From Acanthaster planci (lineage: Eukaryota > Echinodermata > Asteroidea > Valvatida > Acanthasteridae): a stretch of DNA of 32,575 bases. Positions 21,685-30,993 of the stretch are shown in pieces (the first letter of the stretch is position 1; every line of letters begins with the position of its first letter). The position numbers and the translations under genes are program-made. The stretch covers positions 921,017 through 953,591 of the forward strand of contig NW_019091455.1 in NCBI RefSeq assembly GCF_001949145.1. Direction: 5' to 3'. The notes under the pieces are model-generated. The model did not search any database and was not told the DNA's origin. It was given only the letters and a program-made list of their open reading frames with translations.

Positions 21685-21698
21685 GTTGCCTAGCAACC
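21685..21698. promoter_or_regulatory. X-box-like RFX site, copy 2
   Basis: GTTGCCTAGCAACC is a fully palindromic X-box-like site, again followed by CGCA and a GCAACAAC half site. The shared flanks mean the two sites arose by duplication or are part of a dispersed repeat. Confidence 0.35.
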
Positions 21699-21978
21699 GC
21701 ACCATCCAGAGCAACAACCTAAATTAGTTTGCTTGAAATCACTTTCCTGAGAAGGATAGCTCTTCACGTAAACCAATTTGGAAAGCCTAAATTTGTCCTG
21801 ATGGTGGACCTTGACACTCGAATTGGCAGCTCCAAGAAGAATACGAGCGACGGTTAAAGAATGGGTTTTATACAAATGAGATCATATAGCGTAATTTGAC
21901 CAACAGAATTAGGAGCCATTACTGCGGTGGCACAACGCTCGTGGACAGGTAGTACGCGCGCATTACACGCCTCTTCGA

Positions 21979-22318
21979 CCAATCCGGTTCGTAAGGGTGA
22001 CATCACTTCAGTTTTAACCACGCCCACTGCACAGGTGCACTGCACATAGAGTTACATGCATTGATTGCCGTTTACGTGGAACAGTGGAACCGGAAGTTAA
22101 CGCGCAACTTCAGCGATCGTCCGATGGGAGCCTGCAAATCGTGGCGCGTCTGCCTTTGTGACGAAGTCGCTTACGAACCAGATAGGGTGTCGTGATTTGC
22201 TGAACGCAGCTAAAGTGTGTGCGTGTGAGTGCGGTGCCACCGCAGTTTGGGCGTCTCATCGGATTTGTTTTTAAGTATAGAGATGGACCTAGTAAAAGAA
22301 AACCTCGAAGTAATAAGA
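21979..22318 (+). promoter_or_regulatory. Promoter-like GC-rich patch with possible first exon
   Basis: Within AT-rich DNA this patch carries a CCAAT (21979), a CRE-like GTGACATCAC (21997-22006) and a consensus ETS site ACCGGAAGT (22089-22097). ATG 22283 follows, opening MDLVKENLEVIR before GTAAGA, a possible donor at 22319. No downstream exon can be joined. It may be a TATA-less promoter of an unrecognised plus-strand transcript. Confidence 0.25.
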
Positions 22319-22659
22319 GTAAGATATTCAACCCACACGCAGGATCACATGATGATGCTTATTAGGATCTTTGCTGTCCAGCAAAGGTGTCATCCGAAGC
22401 AACAATTCCATACCCGGTTAAAGTGCTTAAAATTAAATGTACACCAGACACACAGTCAACATTTCCATTCCTAAGCTGATTTAACTACCCACTCGAAATG
22501 AACCTGTACTGGTAAGGTTTTGCGGGCATATTTCAGGGAAGGTAACCTTCGAAGGATTTTGTAAATGGTCAGTCGTCGTGTTCCCTGGCGATGGTCCTCT
22601 CGTTCGCGTTCTACGACTGTTCATAAAGTTTTGACATTCTCATTGCATTATAGGAATAC

Positions 22660-22826
22660 GGTCCATTCACAATAGCGCGCCTCCAAGAGTTTGAAACACG
22701 TTGGCCAATCACGGTGAGTGAAATCTTTCGACCCTTTCCAAATGCGCATTGGGTCGACAGATTTCGCTCATTGTAATTGGCCAACGCGTTGCAAACTCTT
22801 GGAGGCGAGCTATTGGGAAAAGCCTG
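22660..22826. mobile_element. 167-bp palindromic MITE, copy 1
   Basis: Arms containing GCGCCTCCAAGAGTTTG and GTTGGCCAATCACG fold back on their reverse complements around a centre with GGGTCGACAGATTT. TA flanks both ends (22658-22659 and 22827-22828), as for a Tc1/mariner-type TA duplication. There is no coding capacity. The outer ends have drifted more than those of copy 2. Confidence 0.7.
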
Positions 22827-22828
22827 TA

Positions 22829-25083
22829 TTGGTTGACATGGACCTTTGGAGGAGTGAACCAGTCAGATTCCAATCAAAATATTTTCTTAATATTTCTTGG
22901 GTACCTGCTCATCAAGTCAGAGATGGATGTCTAGTATACAAGGAGCATTTTCTAAGACAAAACTAAAGTTTCAAAAAGTATACGAGGAGAAAAAAAATGG
23001 CCTTATATGTCACTATAACCAGTCACTATTGGCCGAATTTTGAACGTGATTGTTCAGTGCAGGGTGAATGAGCTTCGAGCCCGTATTCTGATTACCCAAT
23101 ACGAGCTCGTTGACGTTCACGGTATTTAGTCCAGAGATAGAAGATGATGTTCGATTCACAAATTGTCTCTTGTGGTTTATCTCATCTTCAAGAGAGCTAC
23201 ATCCTAGGGAAAGAGGATGGTTTGATTCTGAGTATTTAATGAGGTGAAACTGATTACAGTTTTGCGGGTAAGCTTCTTTTATGAGCATAAAATACATTAC
23301 TGATTGTTACCATGTCCCGCGATATATTGTCGAATGTAATAATATCAGCAGTTTTCATTTATTTTTACCGGGGATAAATTCATTTAATGTAAGGTACATA
23401 ACTTCGGAATGGTATTGACTGAAGACGACGCAGTTGCCTGGCAATTTATATCGCGTGGTTCCGGGGGTTTGATGTCCCATTCAGTCCATTATTCAGAGTT
23501 CGGCTTTTATGTTCAAATCTTTCTGTGACCTCATATAACAGGATATCATTCTGTAGTATTCCTCTAAAATCAGCCTTATTTTTCATTTCGTTTGATCATG
23601 TCATCTGCTCTTGGTATCAAGAAACCTTAAGATCTGAGAAATTGAATACCCCACAATTTTCCGTTATCAGAAACACCAACCAAACATTTGCTAATTTTTG
23701 ACGTACCCTTATTTTATCTTTTCCAATAACTAAGCGACTCCTTGACTCCTTGGCTAAAATGTCCGCAGCGGATGGTGAACCTTCTGAGAGGCTGAGCTAG
23801 GCAAATGCTGCCCCGTGCTTGAAACTGTTTCCCCCGAATAAAATCTGCGCGTAGCTGGCGGTTTGGAAACTTTTCCTCATATTGTGCCGAAGTCTAATGA
23901 TAAGGCGCAGAATTAGCTCCAGGTGACCTCCTCGGCCGCCACACACACTGTGCGATTCCCGCAAGTAGACAGGTTCCCCCATCCCAAAAAAATATTCAGC
24001 AACGGATTGCATAGTCTGGTTTCCTGGCCAAGGATTCCTTGACGACCTTGATGAAAAATCTTAGGTCAGGCATCACCTACAGATATAAATAGATATGACG
24101 AAATGGTCTGTGGTCACAAGTTGAGAGCTCGGATGATTTCGATTTCATTACAGTGGTGCACAGTGGTGCCGGGTGATACCAGGCTGGCCCTGTATCTTTG
24201 GGTGTTTCGCCTGGCATTGATTTCGTCCAAGACGACCTTCGATTTTGGTGCAAAGTCAAATATTGTAGGATCAAAAGCTGCCATTAGGATACTAGACTGT
24301 ACGTTCAACAGCTAGCCTACCTACCTTGCCGGGAATAATCAAACATCAACGGTACCATCCGAACATGCCGAATATAGACGTGACGACTTCGGAATATTTC
24401 AGCTATTTTCGGAAACCGGAGGAATTCCCCCAGTCCCGGTCACACGGACACCGGGTGATACCGGACCCTTGATTCGTAGAGTAGTCAGAATCAATGGGCC
24501 TGGTATCCAGAGTTACGAATTGCTCGTTTTCATTTGACAGCGTGCCCTTACGTGCGCGCACAACTCAGACGTATCTACCGTCAGCACGGCACCCTTGAGC
24601 GTTTTCATCTGGGCCCACCTGCCACTGGAATAATTAGCACTACCCATGACGACTTCCTTCGCAATTCATCAGATAGAGCAAGCCCTGCTGCGCTTTCAAT
24701 TATTGTTTCCACGTGGATGTTCAAAATGCTGACAGTTGTCAATTCATGTTAAAGAATGATTTTGCTATTTTACCACATGCACACGCAATAGTGAAACTAA
24801 CTACCAGGAGAAATTTCTCCTTGCTGTGCATAAATAATTCCTGGTATGCACGAATTTGTAGAAAATCGTGCACAACGTGCACTTGCTGAAGGAATGATTA
24901 TCTAGCACAATAATAACTGTATACAAACCATTCCTTTAGTGTTGAGTATACAGGCCTAACCTAGATTAACACTCTAATTATCCTTCCTGTCTCAACACTT
25001 GTACTTAAATGTAAGATGATCGGGTTAAGATTAATTCCTTCCATCGACCGTCTATTACTCTCTATATATTTTCTCAACAGCAA
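22829..25083. other. Intergenic, nothing firmly recognised
   Basis: A minus-strand frame at 24308-24114 (64 codons, containing MAAFDPTIFDFAPKSK) looks somewhat protein-like but matches no family I know. A perfect small palindrome, GGAGAAATTTCTCC, lies near 24810. Nothing else stands out. Confidence 0.4.
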
Positions 25084-25085
25084 TA

Positions 25086-25253
25086 CAGGCGATTCACAAT
25101 AGTGCGCCTCCAGGAGTTTCAAACGCGTTGGCCAATCACGACGCGCCAAATCTGTCGACCCAATGCACGTTCGGAGAGGGTCGACAGATTTCTCGTGTTG
25201 TGATTGGCCAACGCGTTTCAAACTCTTGGAGGCGCACTATTGTGAGTCGCCCG
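25086..25253. mobile_element. 168-bp palindromic MITE, copy 2
   Basis: This is the same family as 22660-22826 but with better-preserved arms: CAGGCGATTCACAATAGTGC at the left pairs with the right end, and GCGTTGGCCAATCACGA with GTGATTGGCCAACGCG. It is flanked by TA at 25084-25085 and 25254-25255. The arms pair almost throughout, so the copy is probably younger than copy 1. Confidence 0.75.
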
Positions 25254-25565
25254 TATTATGAGACAGCATGCACCCTTCATTTGCTTTCGATCCCACACCT
25301 AGCCTTCACCGTCAATGAAAAAAAAAAACCATTACAATTAAAACGAACATACCTTGTGTCCTGCTTGCGACCTATAGTATCAAAACTTTCCCTGACAATG
25401 GCACATTATCTCTTAAACTCCTTCTGGGTAGCATAAGCACAAGATTGACAACTTCCATGCGGAGGTCACATTCCAACGTCATGCTTTGGGGCTGAACACC
25501 ACTCTAAAACCGCCCCATTGTTAAGAAATTACATGTATACAAAAATGTTGACTACTTCGAAAGAT

Positions 25566-25679
25566 GAAGTAAGACTAGCCTCCCGGGATTATCAGTGAAG
25601 CGTTCTGTTATCCGAGGGATGAAGCCGAGGGAAAATGGAATGTTCCATGGATCACTGAGGGGGAGGCTAGCTTTACTAC
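25566..25679. mobile_element. Small hairpin element (about 115 bp)
   Basis: GTAAGACTAGCCTCCC at the left end and GGGAGGCTAGCTTTAC at the right end are inverted repeats; ATCAGTGA and TCACTGA pair just inside. There is no coding capacity and no secure target duplication. Confidence 0.5.
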
Positions 25680-26087
25680 ACCTCAAAAGGAAGTAGTAAA
25701 TATTTGTTTTATAACCTTTCCCGCAGATTCACCATACTATAACTGGTTAATCCGATCTAAGCACACGTACAACGTATGCCTATTTGCATTGGAAATTTGT
25801 TAAAACTCACTTGCATTTTTCATGATTACCCCTTCACAAAAGAACCCAACTCTGCAGCGCCATTGCTCGGAAACACACGCAATGCACACACCCAGTTGCA
25901 AAGAAATTGTTTCAAATTTCGTTTTTTGTACCTCATAAAAACGAAGTCGAAAAATATAATCTCATAAAACTGAACTGTGAAAAAAAGACATCTCGTAAAA
26001 ATGATTTTTCAAAATCTTAAAATATGTTTCTGAAAACAGATCTCGGAAAGACATATCTTCCAAAATGAAGATGCCCGAAGACATCCA

Positions 26088-26157
26088 GTAATGGAAATGA
26101 CAACATCCTGCGATAATTTATCATGGGATGACAACATCGTAAAAGTAATATGATGAC
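26088..26157. repeat. Fragment of the GATGTCGTCATCC foldback family
   Basis: It shares ACATCCTGCGATAATTTATC and ATGGGATGACAACATCGT with the 17.7-18.2 kb element, but no terminal repeat of that element is present. Confidence 0.55.
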
Positions 26158-27024
26158 ATTAATTGTCAATGGGTGCCTTGACAAACCACCTCGAAAACAT
26201 GTGGCCTGAGATGGTTGTGTTTTCAAAGCAGTGTCCCCTGTTGCCATGCATGATATTATTTAGATGATGTCTCACCGCCTGTTATAAGTTGTTAAGTAGA
26301 CATCTGTCACATCTCAGCCCATTGTATTGTTTAAAATGACCACTTTTTTTTTCTTTCAGGTAGAGTTTTATTGAGTTTCCCAATTTTGGCTGCAACAAGA
26401 GAAGCAGCTTGATTTAAATATTCATTTCAGTGTGTGATGTCATTGATTTGCATTTAACAACATTGCTTGGGGCTCTAGATTGTGGACTTTGCATTTAAAT
26501 GGTAAGTACAAGCAGTTGGGATGTTTCAGTTGGGTGTGGTCTTTTCACTGGGTGCCCTGGAGTGTGAGGGAGTGTGGTGTATTAGAGTACAGGTGTGCTA
26601 CCCATGGTCAGTCAGTTGTCTTGCTGTAAAGCATTCTAACACCAGTGGTCAGGCTCTCTCCAATCCAGCAAGAGTAATTTCAGCTAAGGGCCTTGTGCTC
26701 TTTTGGTGTTGCCATACTTTGTGAGCTTATACATCTTTTCCCCATTCTGAGCAGACCTCCAAATGAACCTGGAACTGGTGACTGACTGCAGACAACCGTG
26801 AAGCCACAAACTAGAGCCCTACCTTATGGCAGTTTTACTACCTTGGGTCCGGCCAAGATGCTCTCCACTGTTCTGTGCTGTGTCTAGTGAGGGCGTGACT
26901 AGCTGTTTGGCGGAGCGCTACGACTGCCGTAAACGTCCATGGCAGATGCGGGCCAAGATAAACTGTTATTTCACACTCTATTAAAGGCTTGGTTTTATAA
27001 TTTACTTTGTGTACGACACTTCCG
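26158..27024. other. Unassigned; one exon-like noncoding segment
   Basis: A strong acceptor (TTTTTTTTTCTTTCAG, ending 26359) and a GTAAGT donor (26502) bracket 142 nt with stops in every forward frame. This could be a UTR or noncoding-RNA exon. No other gene evidence is visible. Confidence 0.25.
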
Positions 27025-27309
27025 CCTGTGTGGCACTATTTAGCCTGTGTGGCTCCATTTAGCCTGTGTGGCACCATTTAGCCTGTGTGGCACCATTTAG
27101 CCTGTGTGGCACCATTTAGCCTGTGTGGCACCATTTAGCCTGTGTGGCACCATTGAGCCTGTGGGGCACCATTGAGCCTGTGTGGCACTATTGAGCCTGT
27201 GTGGCACTATTGAGCCTGTGTGGCACTATTGAGCCTGTGTGGCACTATTGAGCCTGTGTGGCACTATTTAGCCTGTGTGGCACCATTTAGCCTGTGTGGC
27301 ATAATTTAC
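27025..27309. repeat. 19-bp minisatellite, 15 copies
   Basis: The unit is CCTGTGTGGCACCATTTAG. I count 15 consecutive 19-nt units without length change. Units 7-12 carry ATTGAG in place of ATTTAG, and units 9-13 carry CACTATT in place of CACCATT, so variants are clustered. The length of 19 makes the array non-coding. It is not a CRISPR array, as there are no spacers. Confidence 0.95.
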
Positions 27310-27703
27310 CCTTAGTATCGGGTGAATATTTTCTCTTGAACTTGGAAGTAGCCTTGATGGCTTTCGTAGTAAATTTTGTTTCACTTATCGGTAATTACAT
27401 GTGGTGTAGTGGTGGAATATTTTGCTGTTGAAGCTGACTTTATTTACACTCCTGTAGTTCTTTTTCTTGTGATTGTACCTTCAAAGCATAGGGTTTGGTG
27501 TTTTGGTGTCTAATGCAGTTCTTTTAATCAAACTTCAAAGCAATTCTCTGACGTCAGTTTTTATGAATATCTTCATTTGAGGAATTGTACAAAACCATGA
27601 GTGATTGAACCTCGGGACTGTAAATAGGTAATAAATTATTCTATTAAGATAAATTTGTGTGTTTCGCTTTGCACTGATTTAGTTCTCACAACATCACACT
27701 TGG

Positions 27704-27830
27704 TGGATGTCTCTGGATGAAGACTTCCTCAGCTAAGGATTATTGTCGTTATCTGAGGATGTCATCATCCAACTTTTACGATGTCGTCATCCCATGATAA
27801 ATTATCTGAGATTGTCATCATCCAACATTA
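27704..27830. repeat. Second fragment of the foldback family
   Basis: It contains GAGGATGTCATCATCC, ACTTTTACGATGTCGTCATC and CCATGATAAATTATCTGAG, the internal modules of the 17.7-18.2 kb element, again without its terminal repeats. Confidence 0.6.
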
Positions 27831-29207
27831 ATGTGGCCCTGGACGACAATACTTTGCAGCCAGTTCAATGAACTGTGTAGACAAGCCAATGTAACACACG
27901 TGGAGCAGCCCAGCTGTCACAATGAATGCGAGCCACTCGCCTCAACCCACATGGAAACTGAAGACTGGAGAAGCGCTGAAGTTAATAACTGCATCAGTTT
28001 CGATGTCATTATTTAGTTCACTTCAATTTCTCAGCGTTTATTTCCTTGAAACATGAACAATACTAATCGTGAACGACGAGAAGATATTGATGGCTACGAA
28101 AGTAGGTAAGCAGGAGATTTTGGTAAATACCAAGTGGAATTAAGACAGCGAGAAGTTTTCAAAGACACGCAAATCGTTACAGGCAATATATTAAAACACA
28201 GAGAAGTGGGGATGAAAGGCGGGGAATAGCCTGAAATTATTTTTAATAAATCGTGCTAAATACTGGAATCATGTTTGTTTTCCTTTTGGGGAACCAGTTA
28301 TTCTTTTTGTATCAAGTCCATTAACAACTAAGGAAGTAAATGTATTAACAGTTCTTCGTGCCCATCCTCTCCAAACAACAATCATCGCACCCTACGATGT
28401 ATGCCGTGTGTAAATAAGCCTAGGTTTATAATTCATTATTTCTAAAGCATACCGTGACGACACCATGGAGACGAGCGCCAAGGGCAGATGGCACTGGCTG
28501 ACAACCCCTCTATTAATATCAACTGTGGGGAAACGAGATTGTCGTATGCGTTAGGGTGTATCGCAACCGCCTGGAACGTGCTTTAGGGTGGTTGCATTCT
28601 CGTGCTCTGCCAAAGTTAACGCAATTATGCATTGGGATAGTTATGAGGACGAGCAGAAATGAGCACCACCAGCAATACCTTCATTGGTTCGTCCCCAGGA
28701 CCCTGGGGATGAGGTAATCACATCAAGATGCATGACGCAAAAATTTCTTCGAGCACTCACTGGATCGGATGTTTGACCTGCTCCACGGGTTAACACTTCC
28801 GAGTGCACTTGACACGTGCACGATTAAGGCAACAACATTGGTTAAGGTAGCAACCGACCCATAATGCTTTTTAGCATACTATACTTCCTTTACCAAATTC
28901 TGTGGAAGGGATTTAGCCCATCCCAGGTGCCGGTGCTCCGGGGCCGGGCTCCGCGAGCGACGCTAGGACGGGGGATAACTACTGGAGACTGATGTGGTGA
29001 GCACGAACAGAATCCAGATACATGTAACGTTGGGAACTGTTCCCTTATAGCATTTAAAGGTGCTTAAAAATACACTGCCAATATACAAGTTAGTAGAAAG
29101 CAATATTCATAAGTTTTCGACAAAAGTCATTAAATTGTAAGAAAATATGTTTGGTATCCATACATAATTACATCCTTTTGCGTTACACACTGGCGTGATC
29201 CGTCAGC
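27831..29207. other. Intergenic 3' flank of GPCR gene B
   Basis: No gene is recognised. A short G+C-rich patch near 28921-28975 stands out from the surrounding AT-rich DNA but shows no RNA-gene fold or frame. No canonical AATAAA was found within about 100 nt past the gene B stop. Confidence 0.4.
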
Positions 29208-29809
29208 CTACAGCCAGGTTGAGAGCGAGTTTTCTGATGACCAGACAGTTTGCTTTGATGATATGTGAGCTGTCTGGGGCTCAGTTTCACTCTGCCGGCT
29301 TTTAATTCTCGGGTTAGGCGCTACACATTTCATGTGGCATTCTGCGGTTGACTTCACCATACCTTTCATATGTTTGCGAAATGACTGACCGATGAGGGCG
29401 TAAACGAACGGGTTGGCACTGCTGTTGAAAAACATCACGACGTTGGCTACGGTATGCAGCTCTACGTACCTCGGGCTCTTGGGTGTAACTTCTGGGTCAA
29501 AGGCCATCCACATATGAACGATGTGTACTGGCGCACAACAGAGGGCGTACAAGATAATGACCGTCAGGGTAATGTTAACTGTGCGCCTACGTCTATTGGC
29601 TGTCAGACTACTTGGCAGACCGGCTTCACGCATCTTCCGGCCAATCCTGAGGTAACACATCACGATGATGCTAAAAGGAACGATGTACGCGAAGAGGAAG
29701 ATGTAGGAGAAGAAGTACTGCTGGCCCCAGGGGGCGTTGTACTCAGAGCATGCGCCCTCTGCCGTCAAACCGGCGAACAGGACGGATGGGATCTGTACCA
29801 CGAAGGACA
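29208..29809 (-). CDS. GPCR gene B exon 3 (TM4 end to C-terminus)
   Basis: The acceptor is GCTTTCCCTTTGCAG, and TG completes the split Val codon, exactly as in gene A. It encodes the end of TM4 to TM7 and a polar tail of about 50 residues ending STWL. Cys326 and Cys330 could be lipid-modified. Confidence 0.85.
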
Positions 29810-30993
29810 CTGCAAAGGGAAAGCATAAAAAGACACATGACAGTGACATTATTTGCATTTATGGCTATAGAACTTTTTACCCACGGGACTGGATTGCGCT
29901 AAATGTAAACAATACCACCACGTGTGGACCGCCTTGGCTATACGGTGATCACATATATTCCTACGGGTAGATCCAACCAAGTGCAAGCGCAAGTGCGAAC
30001 GCTGCATGCTTGACAAGTTTGTCTTGATTGTCTAGATTACCATCACAACACTATATATTTATTACCATCACAACACATCGCGGTCCAGCACGATTGTGAC
30101 ATCACAGGAAAAAGGACTATAGGGTACTCTCACAGACCCACGTGAGCTGATGTACACTACACCCGCCTTTGTCAGAACTTAGAGCGGGATCGTGTGATAC
30201 GTACATGACACTCTCAGTAACAAATTTGCCAGTCGACAACAAATTCAAAATCAAATGAAATCAAGTTTCATTGTAAATAAAAAACCAGGTGCTATGTAAG
30301 GTAGCTAATGGGGTATTTGTACTTTCGTCCATACCAAAGCTGGAGTAACGAATGAAGCGTGATTATATGGACTCACCTAGCCATATGGAGAGAAATATTT
30401 TCAGCAATGTTCCAGACGATCGCTGATGGAGGGTTTCCAGTGGGTGCAAAATGTGACGGTAACGGTCATAGGAGAGAAAGGCTAGTGTAAGGCTAGTCAC
30501 CTCAGCAGTAACCTACAGATGAAAATTTGAAAGAAGGGATTAATCTTATATCCGTTAATTAATCATGCTTTGTGGGGATTCTTTCTGAAACGCGCCTTGA
30601 TTTAAATGCGAAGAGATAACTTACGAATTGTAGATAAATAGGTGCTCTGCAGCCAAGAAGGGCCGACAGGTTGATCCCAGCTGTGTCTGCAGCGGTCGGC
30701 ACGGCGTCCAACAGTAGCAAAGTCATGTCAGTCAGGGCTAGATTAGCAAATGAGTAGTTGATGACAGTGTGCATGTCCTTGTAGCGGATGACGATGAATA
30801 CGACCATGGCGTTGCCGAATAATCCCGTCGCTGCCACCACGGAGATGACCACAGTCAATGCAATCTTGGCTGCCGAGCTGAAGACAAATTCCTCGGTTGG
30901 CAGGCCGTCCGTGGGGCCAACAGCAAAGTTGTTTGTCGTATCAACCGTCACCAAGCTGGGGCTGTTTGTGGTTGTTACATTCCAGGAGTTCAT
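29208..30993 (-). CDS. Class A peptide GPCR, galanin/kisspeptin-like (gene B, 3 exons)
   Basis: Predicted minus-strand exons are 30993-30625, 30512-30377 and 29809-29208, giving 368 aa. The architecture matches gene A: NVT sequon, TM1 GN, TM2 LALTD (Asp89), Cys115 with Cys189, DRY at 139-141, Pro213 in TM5 and NPFVY at 301-305. TM6 reads LCCAPVHIVHMW, so the toggle Trp of the CWxP motif is Cys (260) while the Pro is kept. All three exons are open with good splice sites, so there is no sign of a pseudogene. Introns are 112 and 567 nt. Exon 1 is almost identical to gene A over 240 bp; exon 2 is 71% and the start of exon 3 about 62% identical in protein. The ligand is unknown. Confidence 0.85.
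30377..30512 (-). CDS. GPCR gene B exon 2 (TM3-TM4, DRY)
   Basis: This 136-nt exon has acceptor TTTCATCTGTAG and consensus donor GTGAGT. It starts VTAEVTSLTL and contains SYDRYR. The second intracellular loop and TM4 are the diverged part relative to gene A. Confidence 0.85.
30625..30993 (-). CDS. GPCR gene B exon 1 (N-terminus to TM3 start)
   Basis: This exon encodes 123 residues from MNSWNVTT to YLQF, ending at GTAAGT (30624). The extracellular N-terminus is diverged from gene A, while 30661-30900 is almost identical to 19921-20160. Confidence 0.85.

Noticed and set aside
27025-27309. Regularly repeated array as a CRISPR
   Set aside because: Units are contiguous 19-mers with no spacers, and the window is eukaryotic.
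29208-30993. GPCR gene B as a pseudogene
   Set aside because: All exons are open, splice sites are good, and the structural cysteines, DRY and NPxxY are kept; only the TM6 Trp is unusual.
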